Source: Hydractinia symbiolongicarpus (Eukaryota > Cnidaria > Hydrozoa > Anthoathecata > Hydractiniidae). From it: DNA of 64,000 bases. The stretch is taken from contig NC_079877.1 of assembly GCF_029227915.1 (NCBI RefSeq), positions 18,336,851 through 18,400,850 of the forward strand, read 5' to 3'. Positions 9,148 to 18,578 of this stretch are shown here, in pieces. Position 1 is the first letter of the stretch. Every line of letters starts with the position of its first letter. A program made the translations under genes and the position numbers. Under the pieces are notes generated by a model. That model was not told the DNA's origin, ran no database searches, and saw only the letters and a list, made by a program, of their open reading frames with translations.

Positions 9148-10055
9148 GCATCCTCCGGTACCTGCATGAGTTCTTCCGAGACGAAGCTGCGATCAGGACC
9201 GTCTTTCAGATAGCATATAAAATACGGCTACCCGCTAGAATACGGTCCAACCTATACATTTTCCTACTCCAGAAAGCATTTCCTACTCAAGAAAGCATCT
9301 CTTTTGATCACCGTGCTCCTCTCCTGGTTGTAGCAGATACAAGTAGTAAGTAGGTAGGGGTCTCTCCTCGGGATATTCTTTGCCTTTTGCAAGCGGCACA
9401 TCATCCAGCTTAATTGCTTTGCTAGGCTTCATGTTTATCATGGCAGTCTTGCTGTTGTTGAGGCTTTTGACGATAGTATATGGGTGTTTGACCCAAATGC
9501 TACTAGTCTCGTCGGAAGCCAAATCTTAAGCATCTTGAGGCTTAAAGAGTCTCTCCGCGAGGACCTTATTGTAGCTTTCCACGAAGGCTGTAAACATATG
9601 GTGGTATAGAAGGTTTTGGGGCAGTGTAGAGGTGCTGCGAAGTCGCGAACATGATCCAAGATATCTATCTTGGATCTTGCCCGCGACTTCGCTGGCTTTC
9701 TTGGTGCGCAGAGGTCTCGCTACTTTGTAACGTGAGGCCACGTCAATACCTGTCAGGATGTACTTATAGGTGCTTCCATACAACTGATCATGGGGCATGT
9801 ACAACAGATCAAACTGATGCATTTCGTTTAGGTGCTGTAATGGTAAAATGGGTCAATAGGTTTTGGGCCCCTGATATGTCTAAGGCAGAGCAGCTGCCTA
9901 CTCAACCAATGAGTTGCTAGCTTTTTGGAGAGACCGCTCTCCTTCGCGAGTAATTTAATAGCCTTTCAGCCGGTCCACAGATGTTCTGGTATATAGTAAA
10001 TTTTGCTTAATTTTTCGGCCTCCTCATCCGTAACGATATGTGATGCTTTTGACAT
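9114..10055 (-). pseudogene. Polinton DDE integrase, copy 1, catalytic core deleted
   Basis: The retrovirus-type integrase inserts the element. The start is ATG at 10055. The first catalytic Asp region (TGIDVASRYKVA) and the Glu region (AFVESYNKVLAE) are present, but the segment bearing the second Asp (CDNGSEF in copy 2) is missing and replaced by a palindromic stretch at about 9636-9700. The C-terminal part is shifted in frame. This copy cannot encode an active enzyme. It is read opposite to the polymerase and converges on the unknown gene at 8555-9147. Confidence 0.85.
9636..9698. repeat. Palindrome replacing integrase core
   Basis: GCGAAGTCGCG...GATCCAAGATA is followed by its inverse TATCTTGGATC...CGCGACTTCGC. 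The palindrome lies exactly where the second catalytic aspartate of the integrase should be, and half of it matches the normal integrase sequence, so it looks like a fold-back duplication made during a deletion. Confidence 0.7.
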
Positions 10056-10079
10056 GTTTATTTGTATGTCAAAAACGTT

Positions 10080-10478
10080 TTACAGATACTTGTAGGTCAC
10101 GAACCTTAGCAGGGATAAGGAGCCAAGTACGAACGTCAGTTCCCCATCTTGTTGCTATTTGGAAGGTATATAAAAATCCTTCAATTGCGGGGCATTCTTG
10201 TCTGAAGCAATATAATATTGATACATGACGTCGTCCAGCTTCCGAAGGCTTTTACTGGCCTTTATTTGCATCTCCCTTTGCTCATTGAACCAATCCAATT
10301 TAGCCTGCCTTTTTCGTATCCTTTCCGCCTGGGCTTCGTTAAGCTTTTCAACAGCCTCGTCATGACGCCTTCGTTCCGCCTTACCGTGCCCCGATAGCTC
10401 TCTAAATAGATAATTTGATCCACTGAGCGCTATTGCGTTGATTGCCGCCCCGGCCACTATAACAGCTATTGTCGCCAT
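10080..10478 (-). pseudogene. Small membrane/coiled-coil Polinton protein, one nonsense codon
   Basis: An N-terminal hydrophobic segment (IAVIVAGAAINAIAL) is followed by a charged helix rich in Glu, Arg and Lys, and by a second hydrophobic segment near the C-terminus (LTFVLGSLSLL). A TAG at 10155-10157 stands where copy 2 has CAG, cutting off the last ~25 residues. The start at 10478 lies just inside the end of the upstream HNH gene. Its place between integrase and capsid genes and its two membrane spans suggest a virion protein; the family is not recognised. Confidence 0.62.
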
Positions 10479-10484
10479 GTCTCT

Positions 10485-11153
10485 TTATTCTGAGACGAAA
10501 CAGTTGCCTTTTGACATGTTCTCACTTGCCCACATAGGTTGGGTATTGGTGTAGTGCAATCCCCTACCAACCTCAACAAGCGATGGAACATCCCCATTTT
10601 CCCGATACCGGACCGGATTTTGTGATCAATGTGCCACCCCTTGCTATAATTGTCCCAAGTCATACCCTCGGAAAACTGAGCTTCAATATGGGTCCGCAGT
10701 GTAGCCAGATCGCACCCGAGATACTCCTGGGAGCTGAGCTCCTTGTTTCCCTTCAGGGCCTGGTAGGTTCGGCTTCTTACACCACCGGCCAGATGCCCAG
10801 CAGGATTGCATATAGGGCATTGATGCCTTTCTGTTTCATGCTTACAGATGCTTCCACCACCGCATTCTTTACATATTGATCTTCGCCTTTCATGACGGCA
10901 AATATAACCACCCTTACACTCCTTACAACGGGATCTTTTCCTTTCATGATGGCAAATCCCACCCGCGTTACAGTCCTTGCATTGATACTTTAATTTCTCA
11001 TGGAGGCAAATCTGACTGCCCTTAAAAGGCCTTCACGTTTACTTTGATTCTAAAATTGTCCAAGGATAAAAAGTGTTTACAGTTTGAACACTTACATTTC
11101 CTTCCATGTTGACTCGTTTTTGCCCTAGGAGGACAAACACGAGTTGTAGTCAT
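10485..11153 (-). pseudogene. Cys/His-repeat protein with HNH-like C-terminus, broken
   Basis: Tandem units of the type ICxHExxRxxCKEC recur four to five times between about 10790 and 11000, each with two Cys, one His and a further CxxC. Downstream, MTWDNYSKGWHIDHKI is a typical HNH nuclease signature (W-x-IDH), and in a shifted frame YTNTQPMWASENMSKGN gives the remaining HNH half. Similar zinc-repeat HNH proteins occur in large DNA viruses. Frameshifts near 11030 and 10570 break it. Copy 2 lost the whole gene by deletion. Confidence 0.7.
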
Positions 11154-11240
11154 TAAATACTCCACACGATCAAGCCTACCATCTAAGATGTTCATTTGGG
11201 CATCCTGTAAGAGGTATACATAACATCTAAAATCCCCGGT

Positions 11241-12396
11241 TCAATCAGTCTTTTTGGTAATGTGCAGGGTTATCCCATCGGACAGACGTTGTAATGGTCT
11301 TCCGCTACCATGTAGTATATCGTCAGGACAACTCCTGAAATCGATGAATAACGCATACTTCTCATTAAAAAACTGCCCAATTGTGACGCTACTGTCGTGG
11401 GCACCGAAAATGTTGACAATCTGCTCCAAATGATCCTTGGGAAGCATGGCATGCGAGTAGAGCTCATTGGACTCTCCCTCAACTGTTATATTAATACTCT
11501 CAATTTTCGGCTTCACTTTTCCCGGGTCTATAAACAATAGCAAGACACCCTTGAAGGACTTAGCAGGAGCGTCAATCTGTAAATTATAACTGGTATCGGC
11601 TTTTTTATGGTAACTACTTTCATCCTCAAGATGCGTTCCTACGGGCAGGCAAATCTCACATACCGGGACATCATGGCACTCGCCAGGCCCTCATGAGTGA
11701 TCTTGTCGAACTCCAACTTGATATTGGTGATCTTGTACGCAGCAATGGCCGCCTTGGCTGCCGTGTTCCCGAGGCTGCCGTCCCTGCATCCTTAATGACG
11801 TCACCATATTGTGCAAAATGTATCACAAATTGCAACCTGTCGTGGAATCCCGTTGGGAAGAATGAGAGGTCCCTCGTCAATTCAAAGATCTTGCCGAGGG
11901 GGATGGAAAACGTGTTGCCATAGGTCGCCACGATTGCCTTCTCTTCATAGGTCCCCGCGTGGTTACTGGCCTTCACCTGTACGGCGCTGATGGGTCCGTC
12001 GTTCGGATTAATTCCTTGCAGAATAAGGTAATTATCCCTATCAAATTTTGGCAGCCACAAGTCCCGGTACACTGCTAGGATATTGTAGTGGCTTATATTC
12101 TGGACCTCTTTGCCATTCAATGTAATACGTAAATTCCTAATTAAAGATTTGCCGATGTTGCTGACAATGGTACGTTTTGTATTGGTTCCTGTTAGCCTCA
12201 GGTCAAATAAGAGCTTGAGACTACCCGGGAAGATTACATCGTTCTGAGGTATGTTGGGAATATCCACATAGAGGTCTTCGTTTTGATCGATGGTTGAGGG
12301 GGCAAGCGATATCTGCACTCGTTGACGGTGTCCTTGTATACCCAGGAGTTGCCTGGTCTCCGCATAGGGGTCTAGTAAAGTTCCGTATATGCTCAT
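11241..12396 (-). pseudogene. Polinton major capsid protein (hexon-like), copy 1
   Basis: This protein would form the double jelly-roll capsid shell. The start MSIYGTLLDPYAET at 12396 matches copy 2. Recognisable family segments are DVIFPGSLKLLFDLRLTG, RTIVSNIGKSLIRNLRITL and YRDLWLPKFDRDN. The frame is intact for about 210 residues, then shifts near 11770; a short frame continues and the last ~100 residues (IESINITVEGES, FFNEKYALFIDFR) lie at 11241-11543 in a third frame. Copy 2 confirms the N-terminal half at high identity but lacks this C-terminus. Confidence 0.85.
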
Positions 12397-12446
12397 GTTT
12401 CTTTATAGGAGGAAATATTTAATAAACGGCTCATAATCCACTATTT

Positions 12447-13681
12447 CGCATGAGGATGACATTGGCAGGAATGATAAGGGTGATAAGGGAGATACGCAAT
12501 CGACGCAGCAACTCCCTGGAACACCAGGGGGTTCCACGTCAGGAAAACAACGGCAGGGAGGTTCACTTGATAGAATGATGAAAACTAAACTAAAAAGGAG
12601 GTAAGTGATTTTTACATACATCTTAATAATAACTGGAACCTGGGACCTCGGATAGATATAAACGTAATTAATGGTAACTTCAAGCTTGAAGAGGAACAGC
12701 TTTTTTTCAAAGATATAAGGCTTACAAGGGAGCATGGGACCGGGTTCCTGGCATTAGGTACAATAAAAAAATATGGTCTTACGGCTCAAAATATTCGAGA
12801 TATTGGTTTTACAAAATATGTCACTACGCCCAACAAAATGGAAGTGGTCCGGAAGCTTGCGCTAGAGGTTGATGATATGGTTAATAATGGAGACCCGGGC
12901 GAGATCATTCAGATGAAAACTATAGATAATATCTGGAGGGTTGTACACGATGCGGAAACCCTTACAGAAGAAAATTCATTTTCCAAATTCACCGAACGCG
13001 AATTAAAGGGACTTAGCCTTGAACTTCAAACCTAGATGGGTAACATTAAGCTTAGAACATAAGATAGTTTTGTATAACATCGATATTGAGAATGCAGAAG
13101 ACAGGCTAAAACAGAAGCTGGATCAGGAAGATACGATGGTGTAATTTCCGAAAATGATAAAAAAATAATTGAACAGCTTGATAAAAAAATTAAAGGTATG
13201 AAGGATGAAAGGAATGCCTTACAGGAAAAGGTGAAAGAACTCAAGTGCGAGATTTACAGCCAGCTGAGACATATCAAGGATACGCTATTGAAAATCTCTG
13301 AGGATAACACATCCCTGCTTAAAAAAATGGAAGATATTGTTCGGGGAGCATGGTCTGATCATAGCTAGTATCGTCTCCGCCATCGGTGTACTGGTTTTCA
13401 CCATTGTACTTGCCGTTACAGGAGAAAGTGCAGGGGCAGGTGCAGGGAGAAGTGCCGCGGTCGGTGGTGAAAAATGTTTTGTGGAGAAGCAAGTTGAAAG
13501 GCTTGGAAGGCTCCTTAAATATTTGGGAGGCAAGGCAGGTGCTGCATTACCCAGGATCATCGGTACAGTAGTCTCCTTCTTTCTGAGAGTAGCGTCAACC
13601 ATCGTCGAGTATGCAACCAAGCACCTGTACATGGCCGTCGCGGCAGCCTCTGCTTTTGTCGTGTCATACGTGAGGAAATAA
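12447..13681 (+). pseudogene. Coiled-coil, Gly/Ala-rich membrane protein of Polinton, broken
   Basis: The gene starts divergently from the capsid gene. An acidic, low-complexity N-terminus is followed by a middle region (GTIKKYGLTAQNIRDIGF, VDDMVNNGDPGEIIQMKT), a coiled coil (KKIIEQLDKKIKGMKDERN) and a hydrophobic Gly/Ala-rich C-terminus (IVSAIGVLVFTIVLAVTG, then ALPRIIGTVVSFFLRVAST and HLYMAVAAASAFVVSYVRK) with about three membrane-like spans. Several frameshifts and a stop at 13033 break it. In copy 2 the same gene is split by the LINE. I do not recognise the family; a virion membrane or internal protein is possible. Confidence 0.62.
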
Positions 13682-13814
13682 ACTTATTTTTAAGCCATAT
13701 TTAGGCGCAAATGAGGCCTACCTCCGTTATGATCATGACAGTTTTGGTATCCTCATGCTGGTTTTGTGGTGGTTGTTCGGGTATTGGAGGCGATGTAGTA
13801 GGCCTAGGAGGTAT

Positions 13815-14897
13815 TCATGGTATAGCCTGTATGGTATGATCGGGAGTATGTATGGGAGGCGTAATAGGAGTTGTATGCTTGGGTGGTATAGTATGCCTAG
13901 GGGGCGTAGTATGCTTTGGAGGTGATTTGGCAGCCCTCCCCGTATGAATAGAGTTGTTATTCACATCGACCTGTACACCTGCATTTACATTGGCGGGTGC
14001 GATCAAAATGTTGTTGTTATACCCTACAATTTTTCCTATACGCAGGTTCATATCGGAAGGTAACATGTACACGCCGGGCATGACAGCAAAACTTACTGGA
14101 GTTCGATCATATTGCAACACCTTCTGAAATTCCGTAATGTCATGGCTTACGTTCTCTTGACGTTGGACCATGGCTCCGAATTATTGCAATAGGATTTGCC
14201 TTGCTGTGTAGTTGTCGGAACCGGACCCTAAAAGAGATGCTTTAGCCCCTGCTTGAGATCCTAGCAATAGGACAACGTAAACCAGGATACTCTCACTCAG
14301 CTTGGTCAGGCCCTCCGATGTTAGGTCCTGACTTGTCGATATAATAAACTTCGCCCAATCGCCGTCAACTTGGGGCCACCATTCCCCATTTGTCAATGAC
14401 GACATGACGGCATTGAATTTGTAAAAGGCATTAGCGTCCGCACCATACTAGCGATATACTTGGGCGTATCCGGAGGTTGAGTAGGGGTTTTTGTACTAAG
14501 TAAAACCGTCATCATAGGTCATGAGGACCTTAATTCTTGCCAGAATGCGACGCATGTGGTAATAGACATGAAATTTATAGATTGAGTTGACAAGGGGAAC
14601 AGAACCCGTCAGATGTTTGGCGGATATGCCTAGGGCTGTTGATGCGCAATGGGCGGCAAAATTAACCTGGATATTCCAGTAGTCCAACGCCTGCCCTGTC
14701 CAACCCACACTAACAGGATCACTCAGCAGATTGGTTGGTATCTTAATGGCATATTTCGTGAATTCGGGGAATGCCACCTCAATTTGCGAGTCTGTACTCA
14801 CGTACAGACCCTGATGCTCCAAATTGGTTACGCCAAGCGGCCATTCACCACTGTTACTTTTGTACTTTGCCTTGGGGTTGTATGAGTTTATGTTCAC
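13815..14897 (-). pseudogene. Conserved Polinton protein with Pro/His/Thr-rich tail, broken
   Basis: Three frames together match one continuous protein in copy 2. Conserved segments include LDYWNIQVNFAAHC, YYHMRRILARIKV, SSLTNGEWWPQVDGDWAKF and TARQILLQ. The C-terminus carries PPKHTTPPRH-type repeats. At the expected start both copies read GTG (GTGAAYAT), with no ATG nearby, so the authentic start is unclear. A stop lies near 14496 and a frameshift near 14175. Converges on the preceding gene. A capsid or other virion role is inferred only from its place beside the capsid gene. Confidence 0.6.
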
Positions 14898-14915
14898 CCT
14901 TTCTTAAAACAAAGC

Positions 14916-15585
14916 ATGAAACAACTGTACATCACCGATATCAAAAACCTACTATATTTGCGGACCACCTGGCACAAGATACGAGGATAGCTCTGAAATC
15001 GATAAGTATTCTACCTGCATGGCTGAACCTGTATAGTAACAACGACTTTACCATTCGCAAGGTAGGACCCAGCCAGAGGGTGAATCGGATCGAGATCATG
15101 AATGGTTTATACAGGATAGAGGATATCGCGACTATTGTCAACAGCCAGGCAGAAGACAAGATTAAGCTTTTTGTCCTGAAAAATGGACTCTGTAGGCTCC
15201 GTGTCAGCGATGGCTATACGGTGGTGATTAACAGAACCCTACAGGAGCTATTGGACCTGCCATAGGACCCTGTAAAAAAGTACTACACGAGTGGTGACCA
15301 TGATGCCTACTATAGAACCGATGTTTACCATAGATTGAAACTCGTTTGTCCGCAATTGGATGAGGACGACTGCCTGCTTGATGGCAAAAAGTCTAAAATT
15401 TTGGCATTGCTTCCCACTAAGGAGCTAAACGCTTGGAGGACATGCTGACATGGGATTTTGACACCCCTGTTTACCTTCCGCTGAAGGGCTTTAGGAACCG
15501 TCTAGAGTTTATGTTAACAGACGTCTACCATCATGAGAAGAACGTCACGTTCACTAGCCTCACGATGTAGATCCTCATAGAATGA
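14916..15585 (+). pseudogene. Conserved Polinton protein, possible minor virion component, broken
   Basis: The frame shifts just after the ATG at 14916, then runs open to 15265 (YRIEDIATIVNSQAEDKIKLF). A TAG there is followed by YYTSGDHDAYYRTDVYHRLKLV in the same frame and, after a frameshift near 15440, by VYLPLKGFRNRLEFMLTDVYHHEKN. The alternating hydrophobic pattern near the end looks like beta strands. Copy 2 keeps only the first third (35333-35579). Not confidently assigned to a family; divergent from the gene at 13815-14897. Confidence 0.55.
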
Positions 15586-15594
15586 TCCTCAAAG

Positions 15595-16244
15595 ATGAGC
15601 GATATAGCTAAGCTGTACCCAAATTTACCGAGTGTACCTGCGCAGGGCTCCAATATGCAGGATGAAGGACAGGTCTTTAGGCTTAAAAAGATTGAGGAAA
15701 TAGAGCAATATCTACGAAATGAAATCAAGGAGCGGAATAGGCTTGCCAAGAAGTTTAAAATGCATAATACGTGGGTACGTTTCTATGACCATGGGCTGCT
15801 TGGTATAAGCGTGATTACGTCGGGGCTGGGAATTGGGGTCATAGCCTCGGGTCTAGCAGTCCCCCTGGCCATTGCTATGGGGGGGGGGGGCTTAGAAACG
15901 CTTCAAAAAGGCTTGGGGTTAAGAGCAAGAAGCATGAGGGTATCAGGCTACTCGTGGAATCGAAACTGAATTCCAGTATTGATCTTTTTTCAAAGGCAAT
16001 GGTAAACGGTGTGATTAGTGACTACGAGTACAGCTTGATTAGTAGGGAAAAGGAAAGGTATATGCTGCTAAAGGAACAGATGCGACAACGGTTTAGTAGA
16101 ATCGTGAATGCCATCAATGAACAAGAGAGAGCCCAGCTAGTTGGTAAGGGTAGGGAAGAGGGAAGAAAATATGTTTTAAAAAAAACTTCAGTCTGTGCAG
16201 TATGCAAGCGCTACCTAGAGTCTCCACCTGAGTATAGGCCTTAA
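15595..16244 (+). pseudogene. Coiled-coil/membrane Polinton protein, frameshifted at G10
   Basis: The N-terminal part has a helical stretch (IEEIEQYLRNEIKERNRLAKK) followed by two hydrophobic spans (LLGISVITSGLGIGVIASGL). A run of ten Gs at 15881-15890 marks a frameshift; the C-terminal part (VESKLNSSIDLFSKAMVNG, DYEYSLISREKERY) follows in another frame and ends at 16244 with a CAVCKRYL motif. Copy 2 has lost the region. Family not recognised. A strong hairpin follows 6 bp after the stop. Confidence 0.6.
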
Positions 16245-16250
16245 TTTAGT

Positions 16251-16282
16251 ATATTTTATAGTCCACAAGGCCTATAAAATAT
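16251..16282. terminator. Hairpin between convergent Polinton genes
   Basis: ATATTTTATAG pairs with CTATAAAATAT around TCCACAAGGC. It lies between the ends of a plus-strand gene (16244) and a minus-strand gene (16290), so one hairpin could end both transcripts. The loop word ACAAGG also occurs in the hairpin loop at 25162-25193. Confidence 0.55.
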
Positions 16283-16289
16283 ATGGTTT

Positions 16290-16604
16290 CTAATCCTCAC
16301 CTAACAACCATTCCTTTTTAAAGTCTTTATACCGACATTCCGTAATATGTACATGAGGGTAGTAGTTTTTGCCTTGCACATACACTAGGATGGCACTGGC
16401 TTGCCAGGGTTCAACATAGGGTACTGGCATACCGTAGAGTTTAGTTGTGATCGCGTCCTTGTAGTATTTAAGTTTAACGTTCACATAACGATCATTTTTC
16501 ACAGGCTCTGTCGTCAATTGCTCAGATATCAGCTCTTCAATCCTGGACTATATTTGACGATACTTCTCAATCCAATCGGGGTACTCTTTAAAATAAAGAC
16601 TCAT
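16290..16604 (-). pseudogene. Small Polinton protein, one nonsense codon, 104 codons
   Basis: From the ATG at 16604 the frame is open except for a TAG near 16549. The remaining part starts TTEPVKNDRYVNVKLKYYK and ends FKKEWLLGED. The 5' end overlaps the stop of the upstream gene by 4 bases, a compact arrangement typical of viral operon-like layouts. Family not recognised. Confidence 0.5.
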
Positions 16605-17044
16605 TGCAGGTACTGCACTGGCGTTATACCGGGTGACCCATGTGGGGACCAGATTTTTGGTGTTTTTACCCTGAGGGCTACCACAAGGTCTCGCGTATGG
16701 TATCCTACTATATACCGTTGATCCTTACCCCTATTAGCGGGAATGGGATCCGACACTGTCAGGTAGTCTAAATTGATATCGTTGATATCTGTAAAGGTAG
16801 TAGAAAAGTTGTAGAAAAGTTTAGGGTTGACAATTTCCTCTTCAACTTTCCCATCTTCTTTATTGTTTTCAAACGACTTCAGAGAATTGCATGTCATTGG
16901 ACATACGCAACCACCTCCGTTGTATGTTATATATTCGTGATAACAGTACCAGCACAACATTTTACCATTTAACACGAACCTACGTCCGCAGGTACATCTG
17001 TCATACTCGTCAAGTACCCTTTCACAGTCCTTACAATGCTCCAT
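16601..17044 (-). CDS. Cys-rich zinc-binding protein, 147 aa
   Basis: The ORF is intact from ATG to stop. The N-terminal 55 residues hold eight or more cysteines (CKDCERVL, CTCGRRF, CWYCYHEY, CVCPMTC), suggesting two zinc sites of RING- or treble-clef-like form. The C-terminal part (LFYNFSTTFTDINDINLDYL) is unrelated to known domains I can name. The equivalent region is deleted in copy 2. A regulatory or ubiquitin-type role cannot be claimed from sequence alone. Confidence 0.6.
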   Translation of the reverse strand: MEHCKDCERVLDEYDRCTCGRRFVLNGKMLCWYCYHEYITYNGGGCVCPMTCNSLKSFENNKEDGKVEEEIVNPKLFYNFSTTFTDINDINLDYLTVSDPIPANRGKDQRYIVGYHTRDLVVALRVKTPKIWSPHGSPGITPVQYLQ

Positions 17045-17078
17045 TTACTCTATAGTCTTTAAGACGATGATCTAGGGC

Positions 17079-17228
17079 TTAAATCCCCCGTTCATTCTCC
17101 TTCTCCCTCTTCGATTCCTGTACTAATGCCAGAGCCATGAGGGCTAGGGAGATGCTGATACTGGCCATAAAGGTCATTAATGCCGCAGTTTCGATGATAT
17201 CGAATTTTGATTGACAGTTGACGCACAT
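17079..17228 (-). CDS. Small single-span membrane protein, 49 aa
   Basis: MCVNCQSKF (a CxxC pair) leads into one hydrophobic span (TAALMTFMASISISLALMAL) and a short charged tail rich in Lys and Glu. The ORF is intact and lies between the zinc protein and the repeat protein on the same strand. Unknown family; no copy-2 counterpart because of a deletion. Confidence 0.5.
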   Translation of the reverse strand: MCVNCQSKFDIIETAALMTFMASISISLALMALALVQESKREKENERGI

Positions 17229-17239
17229 TTTATTAGTAG

Positions 17240-17563
17240 TTATAATCTTGTTGTAAGATAACGTCTCAAACCAACCCTAAAAAAGTACACCGGGGGATTC
17301 TTTTCAACAGCTTTATTACACATGTCCTGCGTCTTGAACCGATCCGGTATATATTCGAGCATGCGAGGATTCTTTTCAACAACCTCATTACACATTTCCT
17401 GCGTTTTGAATCGGTCCGGTATATACATGAGCATCCAGGGATCTTTCTCAACAACTTTGTTACACATGTCTCGCGTCTTGAGCCGGTCCGGCACATTCTT
17501 CAGCAGCCAGGCCTCCTTTTCAATAGCCCTGTTGCACATGTCTTGCGTCTTAAAGCAACTCAT
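17240..17563 (-). CDS. DUF4116-like repeat protein, 107 aa
   Basis: Four tandem units of about 24 residues share the consensus FKTQDMCNKAVEKxPWxLxYIPDR. Repeats of this type match the DUF4116 family, abundant in giant viruses and some protists, with unknown function. The ORF is intact and starts MSCFKTQD; copy 2 has an intact counterpart with the same start (35536-35856). Intact frames in both copies stand out among broken neighbours. The gene is read towards the centre of the element from the right repeat. Confidence 0.78.
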   Translation of the reverse strand: MSCFKTQDMCNRAIEKEAWLLKNVPDRLKTRDMCNKVVEKDPWMLMYIPDRFKTQEMCNEVVEKNPRMLEYIPDRFKTQDMCNKAVEKNPPVYFFRVGLRRYLTTRL

Positions 17564-17601
17564 TTATATATACAGATTTCAACAAGGCCCGAAGATTTCA
17601 C

Positions 17602-17811
17602 CTACATATTGGACACATGTCCCGCGTCTTGAACTGGTCCGGGATAAACCAGAATATGTTGGGTATGCTTTTCAACAGCCTTATTGCACATGTCCTGAAG
17701 GGCAATATCATTTTGAATATGTTTTATGATGTCCCGCATCCCGCAAACACCCCTACATAAACCACGACCTTTTGCGATATCACGTAATTGTTTCACGGTG
17801 TATGCATCCAT
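17602..17811 (-). pseudogene. SAP/Rho_N-like plus DUF4116 protein, truncated
   Basis: The first ~20 codons (MDAYTVKQLRDIAKGRGL) lie inside the right terminal repeat and are almost identical to the N-terminus of the polymerase gene at the other end. A single DUF4116-like unit (LQDMCNKAVEKH) follows, then the frame is lost; compared with copy 2 (35961-36718) most repeat units are missing. The SAP/Rho_N fold usually binds nucleic acid. Confidence 0.68.
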
Positions 17812-18129
17812 TTATTTATTGTATGAATTTTAACGTCGTCGGAAGATTTCATTCTTCTCAAAACTAACACAGTTATTCCCCTCTTTACTGCGCATGCGTT
17901 GATTTTTAGGGAATTCCCCCTTTCTACTCATTTTTGTATGATAGGGACTTACCCTTGATATGCGTAGACTTTTAGGGAATTGTGCTAGAAAATTTTGGAC
18001 TCCCATTTGTATGATTTTTGATGACGTCACGCCATTGTACTGATTATTAGGGATAACTCCTTGAATTCCATAGCTCAATATAATATTATGCGCACGCGAC
18101 TGTGCTAGAACTTACATTTCGCTATCTCT
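17747..18129 (-). repeat. Right terminal inverted repeat, Polinton copy 1
   Basis: This is the inverted partner of the left repeat and retains the outermost bases CTATCTCT. TGACGTCA lies at 18022-18029. The two arms of copy 1 are far more alike than those of copy 2. Confidence 0.92.
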
Positions 18130-18381
18130 CGTCGAGACATATCCTAACATCACCTTTGGGTTTTGAAGTAAAAAGTATATTACTAAGCCGTTCTTGAGGT
18201 GAATCGACTTTACTAATAAGACCTTCTTCTCCATAGAACAAATTTTTGCTTTGATAGCATCACAAAGTTGGTATGGTTGACGTCTAAGTCGTTGTTGAAT
18301 TGGTTGAACATTTTTATTGACTTTTAATTTACATTTAAAATTCGGCACATTAACGAAAGGCGTTGTCGTTGCGATGGTCAA
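18130..18381 (-). mobile_element. Gypsy-type retrotransposon fragment (N-terminal RT)
   Basis: Translated on the minus strand, the stretch contains KCKLKVNKNVQPIQQRLRRQ and PYQLCDAIKAKI, matching the conserved lead-in to Gypsy/Ty3 reverse transcriptases (pattern P-x-R-R-x-P). It then reads NGLVIYFLLQNPKVMLGYVST before being cut at base 18129 by the end of Polinton copy 1. Either the Polinton inserted here or the junction is a later break. Confidence 0.6.
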
Positions 18382-18408
18382 TTGGTGTAATTTTATTCAC
18401 GTGGTTTA

Positions 18409-18434
18409 GCGTAATACAGGGCAAGATGGGACAC
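18409..18434 (+). repeat. Left terminal inverted repeat of pogo-like element
   Basis: GCGTAATACAGGGCAAGATG followed by GGACAC. The core CAAGATGGGACA recurs inside the element at about 19337 and, inverted, near 19313 and 38890, which suggests subterminal transposase binding sites. Confidence 0.8.
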
Positions 18435-18578
18435 TTAGGATATTTTCCTAAATAACACCTGCTGTTAACACGAAGAAGTTTAGAATTTTACCTGAAATAA
18501 ACCTATACCTATTACAATTTATGTGCCACAAAATAGTCAGCAAAAAAACTATCATCAAATTTGGGAAAAATGACTTAG

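Larger units (their letters stand above)
1..18129. mobile_element. Polinton/Maverick element, copy 1 (nearly complete)
   Basis: The element is bounded by ~380-bp terminal inverted repeats. The right repeat ends in CTATCTCT at 18122-18129; the window opens three bases (TAG) into the same motif on the left, so about 5 bp of the left end lie outside. Inside are the diagnostic Polinton genes: protein-primed type B DNA polymerase, DD35E integrase, packaging ATPase and a hexon-like major capsid protein. Most large genes carry frameshifts or stops, so this copy is decayed. It is visibly richer in G+C than the AT-rich host sequence to the right. No adenain-type protease was recognised. An adintovirus-like provirus is the closest alternative name. 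The target duplication cannot be checked because the left flank is missing. Confidence 0.93.
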
